Of a stretch of 6,036 nucleotides of DNA, positions 1 through 5,866 are shown in pieces. Numbering within the stretch: the stretch's first letter is position 1; every line of letters begins with the position of its first letter. The position numbers and the translations under genes are program-made. The DNA comes from JAYUHK01 sp043767025 (GTDB lineage: Bacteria > Bacteroidota > Bacteroidia > Chitinophagales > Saprospiraceae): contig JAYUHK010000191.1 in assembly GCA_043767025.1 (NCBI GenBank), forward strand, positions 1 through 6,036, written 5' to 3'. The notes beneath the pieces are model-generated. The model was not told where the DNA came from. It saw nothing but the letters and a program-made list of their open reading frames with translations, and did not search any database.

Positions 1-135
1 GCCTTGTAGAAATTCAAGTTTTTGCAAAAATATCGTCTGGCGAAGCGAAAACTGTTTGAAGTCTGGCGGAGCCGACGAGTATTTTTCGCGCGCCGACGGA
101 ATTTTTAAGCAAAAACTTTAGAATTTATGCAGAGC
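1..135. repeat. Long nested imperfect inverted repeat (intergenic repeat element, possibly cut by the window start)
   Basis: No gene is seen in 1-319; this is the main structure there. Read by eye, the arms pair as follows: 10-15 with 121-126, 16-25 with 109-118 (10 bp perfect), 26-31 with 101-106, 34-37 with 95-98, 39-42 with 91-94, 45-51 with 83-89, and an apical hairpin of 61-63 and 65-67 with 71-76. Only 1-3 nt bulges or small internal loops separate the blocks, apart from the 52-82 apical region. Weaker pairing with G-U pairs continues outward (1-8 with 128-135), so the element may begin before the window. The core is GC-rich in an A/T-rich setting and has an imperfect direct repeat, GTCTGGCGAAGC at 35-46 and GTCTGGCGGAGC at 61-72. 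From memory it resembles dispersed Bacteroidota intergenic repeats; that family link is unverified. It could be a REP-like or MITE-like element, or a structured RNA. Confidence 0.6.
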
Positions 136-136
136 A

Positions 137-189
137 CTTGATTTTTTTGGTTACTTTTTTTATCAAGAAAAAAAGTGACAAAAACCAAG
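137..189. repeat. Hairpin with A/T arms, second part of the intergenic repeat
   Basis: The inner stem is ACTTTTTTT (153-161) paired with AAAAAAAGT (168-176) around the 6-nt loop ATCAAG. The outer part pairs less perfectly: CTTG (137-140) with CAAG (186-189), and the T run at 142-148 with A180-184. It starts one base after the 1-135 structure, so the two may be one composite element. The T run lies inside the stem rather than after it, so this is not a standard intrinsic terminator. The pattern GGTTACTTTTTT followed by AAAAAAGTGAC is one I recall as frequent between genes in Bacteroidota genomes. Bases 190-319, up to the next gene, are A/T-rich; apart from a small hairpin (TTCCT 248-252, AGGAA 256-260) I see no clear promoter there. 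Confidence 0.5.
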
Positions 190-302
190 TAGATAGCTAA
201 AAGGCTAAATTCAAAAGAATAAATTTAAAATCCTTGCGTAACATTAGTTCCTAACAGGAATGAAGAGAAAATAAGTACTCTGTTTTAAACGCATTTATAA
301 CT

Positions 303-340
303 AAAAATAATCCAAAACGATGGCATACAATAAATTTAAA
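303..340 (+). repeat. 38-bp direct repeat, copy 1 (leader and start of paralogue 1)
   Basis: Identical over all 38 bases to 1001-1038. It covers 17 bases before the ATG plus the first seven codons. Identity stops on both sides at once (t/a before, a/c after). The shared leader just before the start codon (AATCCAAAACG) may be a common translation-initiation context or a trace of recombination between the copies. Confidence 0.9.
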
Positions 341-940
341 ATGGTGCATTTGCAAGAAAAATTGCATTTGGAAATCAAAAGAGATTTTTGGATAAACTCT
401 ACACCTCCTCGTTTTCAGTCGGATACGGTACTCGATATGCAGCTTGCGCAAGCGATAAAAATGTATTTAGGCAGCGAAAAAGCGCGCTCCGAATTTTTAA
501 TTGCTCCTGTTTTGCAGGCATTTCAACGAAAAAATGCGGACTTATTGTCGGTTTTTTCAGGCTATGAGTTCAACATAGACAAGTCGCTCGAACTCAATGG
601 TTTCTGTGATTTTATATTGTCCGCCAACAGCTCGAACAGTTTCTTTCTCGAAGCACCAATTTTTTGTGTGGTAGAAGCCAAAAAAATGGAACCTGAAATC
701 AACGATTTGGCGCAGTGCGGAGCCGAAATGTACGCCGCGCAGCTCTTCCATGAGCGAGCAGGCAAACCTCAAAAAGCTGTTTATGGCTGTGCGACATCTG
801 GGTATAGTTGGATATTTTTGATGTTAGAAAATAACGTACTCAACATAGATTCGCGTCCGATACAACTCTCTTCCGACAATCCTTATCCCGTGTTGGCTAC
901 GTTGCAATGGATTTTAGACCGTAGTTTGCAAGAAAATTAA
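320..940 (+). CDS. Hypothetical protein with PD-(D/E)XK nuclease-like core, tandem paralogue 1
   Basis: A 206-residue soluble protein with no signal peptide or membrane segment. Its function is not established. The residue order fits a PD-(D/E)XK nuclease fold: a helix with E58 (in KARSE, 54-58), a strand with D97 (GFCDF, 94-98), a hydrophobic strand ending in E119-A-K121 (VVEAKK), then a helix with Q132-C-G-A-E-M and Q141. The later YGCATSG (155-161) plus SW (163-164) resembles the strand that follows the nuclease core in HsdR-type N-terminal domains. I recall similar uncharacterised proteins in cyanobacteria and some Bacteroidota. The start at ATG 320 is supported because the next gene has the same MAYNKFK start and the same 17 bases before it. 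No Shine-Dalgarno is visible. It is about 55% identical (hand alignment) to the next gene, and all proposed core residues are kept. Fold assignment is inference; nuclease activity is unproven. Confidence 0.85.
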   Translation: MAYNKFKMVHLQEKLHLEIKRDFWINSTPPRFQSDTVLDMQLAQAIKMYLGSEKARSEFLIAPVLQAFQRKNADLLSVFSGYEFNIDKSLELNGFCDFILSANSSNSFFLEAPIFCVVEAKKMEPEINDLAQCGAEMYAAQLFHERAGKPQKAVYGCATSGYSWIFLMLENNVLNIDSRPIQLSSDNPYPVLATLQWILDRSLQEN

Positions 941-944
941 AATA
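878..944 (+). repeat. 67-bp near-identical direct repeat, copy 1 (end of paralogue 1)
   Basis: Matches 1573-1639 at 65 of 67 positions; the two differences (T902/C1597, T922/C1617) are both synonymous T-to-C changes. It encodes the last 20 residues, from NPYPVLATLQW to SLQEN, then the stop codon and four bases after it. This is far more similar than the middle of the genes. Confidence 0.9.
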
Positions 945-1017
945 TTGAAAAATATTTTTTTGCAAAATAAATTTAGTATAAAATATTTTTTATCGAAATA
1001 AAAAATAATCCAAAACG
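941..1017. other. A/T-rich spacer with two short palindromes
   Basis: This 77-bp gap separates the two paralogues. It contains AAAAATATTTTT (948-959) and AAAATATTTT (980-989), both perfect palindromes, and ends in the shared 17-base leader of the second gene. I looked for the Bacteroidota promoter pair (TTTG near -33 and TAnnTTTG near -7): a TTTG occurs at 959-962 but no matching -7 element follows. The stems have no GC, so a terminator is unlikely. Confidence 0.3.
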
Positions 1018-1038
1018 ATGGCATACAATAAATTTAAA
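1001..1038 (+). repeat. 38-bp direct repeat, copy 2 (leader and start of paralogue 2)
   Basis: Perfect match to 303-340, covering the 17 bases before ATG 1018 and the codons for MAYNKFK. The flanking bases differ from copy 1 on both sides. Confidence 0.9.
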
Positions 1039-1635
1039 CTCAAAGATTTAGATACAAAACTGTCGCTAAAAGCCATTCAGGAAAGTTGGCTTCAGCACCC
1101 GTTGCCTACTTTTGAAGGCGATAATCTGTTGGATCAAACACTTCTAAACGCCCAATCAGAGGCATTATACAGCGGAAAAGCACGCTCCGAACTCATTATT
1201 TCGCCCACGCTGCAAGCCTTCAAACGCAGAAACACAGAAAAAATAACAATGTTCTCGGGCTACGAGTTCAACGTCGAAAAAACGTTGAGTTTGCAAGGTT
1301 TTTGTGATTTTATTTTTTCGCTCACCACCAACGCCTTAAAGATTGAATCCCCCACGGTTTTGATAGTAGAAGCCAAAAGATTGGAGCCAGATTTGTCCGA
1401 TTTTGGACAATGCGGCGCCGAAATGTACGCCGCACAACTCTTTAATGCACGAGCAGGAAAGCCCCGAAAAACTATTTATGGCTGCGCTACGTCGGGTTTT
1501 AGCTGGGCTTTCCTCAAATTGGAGGGCAGCACGCTGTCCATCGACCCCAACTATGTGCCGCTCACTTTTTTAAATCCTTATCCCGTGTTGGCTACGCTGC
1601 AATGGATTTTAGACCGCAGTTTGCAAGAAAATTAA
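1018..1635 (+). CDS. Hypothetical protein with PD-(D/E)XK nuclease-like core, tandem paralogue 2
   Basis: A 205-residue soluble protein, paralogue of the gene before it and of the same unknown function. The proposed nuclease-core residues are all present: E58 (KARSE), D97 (GFCDF), E118-A-K120 (IVEAKR), and Q131-C-G-A-E-M with Q140. Alignment needs one single-residue gap, around residues 100-112. The segments QCGAEMYAAQ, RAGKP, YGCATSG and the last 20 residues are identical in both copies, while the first 50 residues and the 100-115 region differ most. Neither copy shows a frameshift or a lost core residue, so both look under selection. The gene ends 9 bp before the DUF2851 gene and in the same frame, and is probably transcribed with it. 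Whether the two copies form a heterodimer or act separately cannot be seen from sequence. The fold call is inferred from the motif order. Confidence 0.85.
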   Translation: MAYNKFKLKDLDTKLSLKAIQESWLQHPLPTFEGDNLLDQTLLNAQSEALYSGKARSELIISPTLQAFKRRNTEKITMFSGYEFNVEKTLSLQGFCDFIFSLTTNALKIESPTVLIVEAKRLEPDLSDFGQCGAEMYAAQLFNARAGKPRKTIYGCATSGFSWAFLKLEGSTLSIDPNYVPLTFLNPYPVLATLQWILDRSLQEN

Positions 1636-1639
1636 AATA
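1573..1639 (+). repeat. 67-bp near-identical direct repeat, copy 2 (end of paralogue 2)
   Basis: Matches 878-944 at 65 of 67 positions and runs through the stop codon to five bases before the DUF2851 start. Beyond it the two downstream sequences are unrelated, which marks a duplication or gene-conversion boundary. Confidence 0.9.
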
Positions 1640-1644
1640 CTCCG

Positions 1645-2925
1645 ATGAAAGAAGATTTACTACATTTTATTTGGAGAACCAAGCGTTTCGACCAATCAAA
1701 TATGCTGACTACCACAGGCGAATCGGTGCAAATCGTAGCTTTTGGGCATTACAACACGCACGCAGGTCCCGATTTTTTGAACGCTAAATTGTACGTCGGC
1801 ACTACTCTGTGGGCAGGAAATGTCGAAATGCACCTAAAATCGTCGGATTGGCAGCAGCACGGACATGAAGAAGATAAAAGTTACGACGAAGCCGTTATTT
1901 TGCACGTTGTGTGGGAAGAAGACCGAACAATTCTACGAAAAAATGGAGAAAAAATTCCTTGTTTAGAGCTAAAAAATAGAATTTCGAGCCATTTAGTAGC
2001 GACCTACAAAGAATTATTGGCAAATGAAAACTGGATTCCGTGCCAAAAATTATTTCCACAAGTTTCGGATTTTAACAAAGAAATGTGGTTGGAACGGCTT
2101 ACCATTGAACGCCTTGAACGAAAATCGGCAGCCATTCACGCGCTTTTAGAAGCAACAAAAAACAACTGGGAAGAAACTTTTTACCGATTTTTAGCTCGAA
2201 ATTTTGGCTCGAAAGTCAATAACGAACCCTTCGAACTACTGGCTCAATCTCTACCAATGTTGATTTTAGCCAAACATAAAAACAGCCAACCACAAATCGA
2301 AGCACTAATATTTGGGCAAGCTGGATTATTAGAAGAAGATTTTTTGGACGACTATCCGCGCAGCCTGCAAAAAGAATATCGATTTCTACAAAAAAAATAT
2401 TCCTTATTGTCACTCAATAAAGAAATTTGGAAATTTTTGCGCCTACGTCCCGCTAATTTTCCGACTATCAGACTTGCTCAATTTGCAGCACTTATCTATC
2501 AATCTGTTCATTTATTCAGCAAAATTTTGGAATCCTCCGACGTACAAGCAGTAAAAAAATTGCTCCAATCTTCGCCCTCCGAGTATTGGCGAACACATTA
2601 TTTATTTGACAAAAACTCCAAAGAATTATCTAAAAAATTAGGAGCTGAAGCAATTAACTCACTGATTATCAATACGATAGTTCCATTTATTTTTTTGTAC
2701 GGAAAAATAAAAAAAGAACAAGACCTTCAAGACAAAGCAATAAACTGCTTGGAATCATTGCCGCCAGAAAAAAATAACATCATAGCAGAATGGCACGCTT
2801 TGGGCATCAAAACTACACACGCTGGGCGCACGCAAGCTCTTCTCCAACTCAAAAACGAGTATTGCGACTCTCGACGTTGTTTGGAATGTATGGTCGGAAC
2901 TGAAATTTTAAGAAGTCACAAATGA
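1645..2925 (+). CDS. DUF2851 family protein
   Basis: A 426-residue protein without signal peptide or membrane segment, near the usual length of this uncharacterised Bacteroidota family as I recall it. Family signatures include HFIW (7-10), HAGPDFLNAKL (39-49), WAGNVEMHLKSSDW (56-69) followed by H72 and H74, DEAVILHVVW (81-90), IPCQ (131-134), RPANFPTIRLAQ (268-279), and a C-terminal cysteine group C407, C412, C415 (CX4CX2C) followed by MVG. P42-D43 with E61-x-H63 loosely recalls a PD-(D/E)XK active site; C133 plus the three late cysteines could bind a metal or Fe-S cluster. Both points are inference. The start at ATG 1645 lies 9 bp after the previous stop, with no Shine-Dalgarno, and puts the conserved N-terminus where expected. 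Its TGA stop overlaps the next gene's ATG as ATGA, which points to coupled translation. Confidence 0.9.
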   Translation: MKEDLLHFIWRTKRFDQSNMLTTTGESVQIVAFGHYNTHAGPDFLNAKLYVGTTLWAGNVEMHLKSSDWQQHGHEEDKSYDEAVILHVVWEEDRTILRKNGEKIPCLELKNRISSHLVATYKELLANENWIPCQKLFPQVSDFNKEMWLERLTIERLERKSAAIHALLEATKNNWEETFYRFLARNFGSKVNNEPFELLAQSLPMLILAKHKNSQPQIEALIFGQAGLLEEDFLDDYPRSLQKEYRFLQKKYSLLSLNKEIWKFLRLRPANFPTIRLAQFAALIYQSVHLFSKILESSDVQAVKKLLQSSPSEYWRTHYLFDKNSKELSKKLGAEAINSLIINTIVPFIFLYGKIKKEQDLQDKAINCLESLPPEKNNIIAEWHALGIKTTHAGRTQALLQLKNEYCDSRRCLECMVGTEILRSHK

Positions 2926-3968
2926 ATAAGTTTATTTATTTTATTTGTACCGTTTTTCTTTCGTCAGCCTGCGTTCAAAAAGCCGCAAAAAAGCCGATTT
3001 CTGTTTCATTTTACCACTGGAAAACAGCTCTGAACATCTCGAAAAACCAAACTTTATTAGACACTTTGAACGTCCAAAAGTTGTATGTCAAGTTCTTCGA
3101 TGTAGATTGGGACGCGAGCAAAGCCGCTCCCACACCGCAAGCAATTCTCGAATTGAACCCTGATTCGTCCGAGTGGTCGCACGAAATCGTCCCTACCGTG
3201 TTTATTACCAACCGTGTTTTTACGAATATTTCAAGTGCCGAAATATCAAAATTAGCAGAAAACGTAAGCAACAAAATCACAGAAATTAGTAGTTTTTTCG
3301 CGCCCGAACAGGTCAAAGAATGGCAGTTTGACTGTGACTGGACGGCGGCGAGCAGGGAAAAGTATTTCCTTTTTTTAGAAAAAATAAAAGAAAAAATAAA
3401 AGAAAATATCAATCCTAAAAATATCAAGCTATCCGTCACTATCCGACTGCACCAGCTAAAATATGCCCAAAAAACTGGCGTTCCGCCTGCCGACAAAGGC
3501 GTATTGATGTGCTACAACACAGGCGATTTGGACCAACCTGATACCGAAAATTCTATCCTCAATCTGCGCGCCTGCCAACAATATTTTGAACCAAAAACGC
3601 CTTATCCGCTTATTTTAGACGTAGCTTTGCCCTTGTTTTCGTGGGGCGTGCTGATTCGTGACCGCCAAGCGATACGCTTGATGCGATATTTTGACCGAAC
3701 AATGCTGTTGGATAGCAGTCGTTTTGAAAAAAAATCTGTCACAGTCACTAATGTCACAAAAAACACTTTTTTGAACGGATATTATTTGTACAAAAACGAT
3801 GTCATACGTTTGGAATCTATTTCGGCGGATACACTTGCAGCAGTGTTGGACTATGCAAAAACACACCTTGAGCAGCCGCCGGATCAGGTAATTTTTTTTG
3901 ACCTCGCGGACGAAAATTTAAAAGATTTTTCAGCCGCTATTATTCGTAACATTACAGCAAATCATTGA
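2922..3968 (+). CDS. Predicted lipoprotein of unknown function, possible TIM-barrel (glycosidase-like) fold
   Basis: A 348-residue protein. The N-terminus is short, hydrophobic and ends in LSSAC (13-17), so C17 is the likely lipidated cysteine; the lipobox is imperfect because leucine is at -4 rather than -3. The residues after C17 (VQKAAKK) are basic and lack the acidic pattern of Bacteroidota surface-export signals, so periplasmic facing seems more likely. The body has regularly spaced hydrophobic strands ending in polar residues: KLYVKFFDVDWD (53-64), VPTVFITNRVF (90-100), EWQFDCDWT (133-141), IKLSVTIRLHQ (168-178), KGVLMCYNTGDL (192-203) and YPLILDVALPLFSWG (228-242). That resembles a TIM barrel, and the DCDW, TIRL and MCYNTG segments recall DUF3142-type or glycoside hydrolase-like proteins. 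I do not recognise a named family, and no catalytic pair can be assigned safely. It overlaps the DUF2851 stop by 4 bp and precedes hemW by 6 bp. Confidence 0.85.
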   Translation: MNKFIYFICTVFLSSACVQKAAKKPISVSFYHWKTALNISKNQTLLDTLNVQKLYVKFFDVDWDASKAAPTPQAILELNPDSSEWSHEIVPTVFITNRVFTNISSAEISKLAENVSNKITEISSFFAPEQVKEWQFDCDWTAASREKYFLFLEKIKEKIKENINPKNIKLSVTIRLHQLKYAQKTGVPPADKGVLMCYNTGDLDQPDTENSILNLRACQQYFEPKTPYPLILDVALPLFSWGVLIRDRQAIRLMRYFDRTMLLDSSRFEKKSVTVTNVTKNTFLNGYYLYKNDVIRLESISADTLAAVLDYAKTHLEQPPDQVIFFDLADENLKDFSAAIIRNITANH

Positions 3969-3974
3969 TTTTTT

Positions 3975-5105
3975 ATGGCAGGAATTTATATACATATTCC
4001 ATTTTGCAAGCAGGCTTGCCACTATTGTAATTTTCACTTTTCGACCTCTCTTGGGCAGAAAGATGCTATGATTGAAGCCATTATTCACGAAATTTTTTTA
4101 CAAAAAAATTACTTGAATGGACAAAAAATTGATACTATTTATTTCGGCGGCGGCACTCCGTCTTTACTTTCTGCCGAAGAATTGATGAAAATAATTGACA
4201 CAATTCATCAATATTTTTTTATAAATAAAAACGCTGAAATCACACTCGAAGCCAATCCCGATGACCTCACAGAAACTAAAATTCAGTCGTTCAAACGCCA
4301 CACGCCCATCAATCGTTTGAGCATCGGAGTACAGTCTTTTTCGGAGGACGACTTGCGCTACATGAACCGCGCGCACAACGCCGAAGAAAGTAAAAAATGT
4401 ATCCAAAACGCTCAAAATCAAGGGTTTGAGAATCTGACAATAGATTTAATCTACGGCTCTCCGACTACCAGCAATGAGCAATGGTTACAAAATTTGGAAA
4501 CCGTTTTTGAACTTCAAATTCCGCATCTTTCTTCCTACGCGCTGACTGTCGAGCCAAAAACAATTTTGGACAAACACATTCAGAAGGGCATCACTCACGC
4601 GCCCGATGAAGAAAAATCCGCCCAACAATTTCAAATATTGATGTCACAAACTGCTAAAAATAATTTTGAACATTATGAAATTTCAAATTTTGCAAAAAAC
4701 GGTCAATATGCTCGTCACAACACGGCGTATTGGACAGGCAATTCTTACCTTGCGTTAGGACCTTCGGCACACTCTTTCGACGGACGAAGCCGACAGTGGA
4801 ATATTTCAAATAATGCGCTGTATATCAAGTCATTAGCCAATAATAAAGTTCCTTTTGAAATAGAAATTCTAACCGCAGCGCAGCAATACAACGAATATGT
4901 GATGACGGCTTTGCGGACAATGTGGGGTTGTAACCTCAAAAAAATCCAGTCACAATTTCCCTCTTTTGAGTCCTATTTTTTAAAAAATATTGCGACATTT
5001 GTGGCGCAAAACAACGTTTTTAGAGCCGATGACCATTTCAAACTGACTCCAAGCGGCAAACTATTGGCGGACGGTATCGCGTCGGCTTTATTTTTTATTG
5101 AATAA
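3975..5105 (+). CDS. hemW: Heme chaperone HemW (radical SAM, HemN-like)
   Basis: A 376-residue cytoplasmic radical SAM protein of normal HemW length. HemW binds heme and a 4Fe-4S cluster and is thought to deliver heme to target proteins; it is often mis-annotated as oxygen-independent coproporphyrinogen III oxidase. The cluster motif is C11-X3-C15-X2-C18, followed by N19-F20. The fourth cysteine of true HemN (CX3CX2CXC) is missing, which favours HemW. Other family motifs: IYIHIPFC (4-11), YFGGGTPSLL (56-65), LEANPDD (91-97), NRLSIGVQSF (113-122), IDLIYGSP (156-163), HYEISNFA (233-240), the HNxxYW heme-binding motif (H248 N249 Y252 W253) and LGPSAHSF (261-268). A HemN C-terminal-like segment covers about 300-375 (YVMTALRTMWG at 308-318). 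The ATG at 3975 places the first cysteine at residue 11, as expected. It is 6 bp after the lipoprotein gene, with no Shine-Dalgarno, so probably co-transcribed. Confidence 0.96.
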   Translation: MAGIYIHIPFCKQACHYCNFHFSTSLGQKDAMIEAIIHEIFLQKNYLNGQKIDTIYFGGGTPSLLSAEELMKIIDTIHQYFFINKNAEITLEANPDDLTETKIQSFKRHTPINRLSIGVQSFSEDDLRYMNRAHNAEESKKCIQNAQNQGFENLTIDLIYGSPTTSNEQWLQNLETVFELQIPHLSSYALTVEPKTILDKHIQKGITHAPDEEKSAQQFQILMSQTAKNNFEHYEISNFAKNGQYARHNTAYWTGNSYLALGPSAHSFDGRSRQWNISNNALYIKSLANNKVPFEIEILTAAQQYNEYVMTALRTMWGCNLKKIQSQFPSFESYFLKNIATFVAQNNVFRADDHFKLTPSGKLLADGIASALFFIE

Positions 5106-5126
5106 ACTTTTTTTGATGATTTTTTT

Positions 5127-5864
5127 ATGAAAAAAACTGTACTTCTTGCTTTTCTGGTAATTTTTTCTGGACATTTATTTGCCCAAAAGTTCAATTCTCG
5201 TACCTTCGGAGGCTTGGAACTCGGCTTAAAGTTCGAGCAATTTCGACAGATTTCTGCTGACCCGTCGCTCCAAACGCCCGTATTCTTTTATGCTCCGATT
5301 TACGGCGTTACAGTCCAGCGCGAGCTACATTCGCGCAATTTTCTGCTCGGCACAGGGCTTTTTATCAACAATTACGGCGCAGGTTTTCGCTTCCGCGACG
5401 ACGGCGTCAACCAGTTTCGAGGACTTACTTCGGTGCAGATTCCGCTCCGATTGATTGCAAAAATACCCGTTAGTTTTGGGATTCCAGAGGTGCAAATTGG
5501 GCTTTCGCTCGGCACTCAAGTCGGCTTCAACACCAATTTTGGAGGCGCAGAAACCTATCAATCCATTATCGGCAGCAACATCAACAGCAACTACAAAGTG
5601 GCGGTGCGCAACGACCTACAAAAAATATTTGGGCTGGCAGAAGTAGGGATTTTTACTCATATTTTACTCCCCAACGGGAGTTTTCTTACGCTCGGCGCAG
5701 ATTATTCGGCGGGATTTTCTAAACTAATTTTGATGGATATTTCCTACCAAACTTCGCCTGCTGCCAGCGTCCAAACCGCTCAAATTGCCTCCAACGGCGA
5801 CTATTTTTCTATTCGCATCGGCTATCAATATCCCATCAGCCGTTGGTGGAAAAAGAAGAATTAA
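5127..5864 (+). CDS. Outer-membrane beta-barrel protein (porin-like / PorT-like family)
   Basis: A 245-residue secreted protein. A Sec signal peptide covers about residues 1-19 (MKK, hydrophobic core, LFA) with likely cleavage before Q20. The mature part shows alternating hydrophobic/polar beta-strands typical of small Bacteroidota outer-membrane barrels: GGLELGLKFEQF (28-39), YGVTVQREL (59-67), FLLGTGLFINNYG (72-84), LTSVQIPLRLIAKIP (100-114), VQIGLSLGTQVGF (122-134), AEVGIFTHILL (171-181), SFLTLGADYSAGF (185-197), and a final strand YFSIRIGYQYPI (226-237). After that comes an unusual short basic tail, WWKKKN. No ligand or transport role can be read from sequence. The gene starts 21 bp after hemW with no terminator between, so it may share its transcript, although functional linkage is not implied. 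The exact subfamily is uncertain. Confidence 0.85.
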   Translation: MKKTVLLAFLVIFSGHLFAQKFNSRTFGGLELGLKFEQFRQISADPSLQTPVFFYAPIYGVTVQRELHSRNFLLGTGLFINNYGAGFRFRDDGVNQFRGLTSVQIPLRLIAKIPVSFGIPEVQIGLSLGTQVGFNTNFGGAETYQSIIGSNINSNYKVAVRNDLQKIFGLAEVGIFTHILLPNGSFLTLGADYSAGFSKLILMDISYQTSPAASVQTAQIASNGDYFSIRIGYQYPISRWWKKKN

Positions 5865-5866
5865 GT

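Noticed and set aside
1..190. Possible short peptide reading through the intergenic repeat (LFEVW... and FLVTFF...)
   Set aside because: It is interrupted by stops and lies in a palindromic repeat; such translations are typical artefacts of repeat DNA.
251..451. 66-residue minus-strand ORF over the start of paralogue 1
   Set aside because: It overlaps the conserved start of a supported gene and its sequence shows no domain or signal.
941..1017. Intrinsic terminator between the paralogues
   Set aside because: The palindromes have only A/T pairs and little loop; nothing resembles a GC stem followed by a T run.
303..1639. CRISPR array or IS element made from the direct repeats
   Set aside because: There are only two copies of each repeat, nearly 700 bp apart, explained by gene duplication; there is no transposase and no regular spacers.
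1602..1787. 61-residue + strand ORF spanning the paralogue 2 / DUF2851 junction
   Set aside because: It is an out-of-frame reading of two well-supported genes, with no recognisable domain.
3011..3496. 161-residue ORF on the minus strand
   Set aside because: It lies wholly inside the lipoprotein gene, which has a signal peptide and operon-like spacing. The antisense product is rich in F, S and L, as expected from the complement of A-rich codons.
3975..5105. Annotation as coproporphyrinogen III dehydrogenase HemN
   Set aside because: The fourth cysteine of the HemN motif is replaced (CNF), the protein is shorter than HemN, and the HNxxYW motif of HemW is present.
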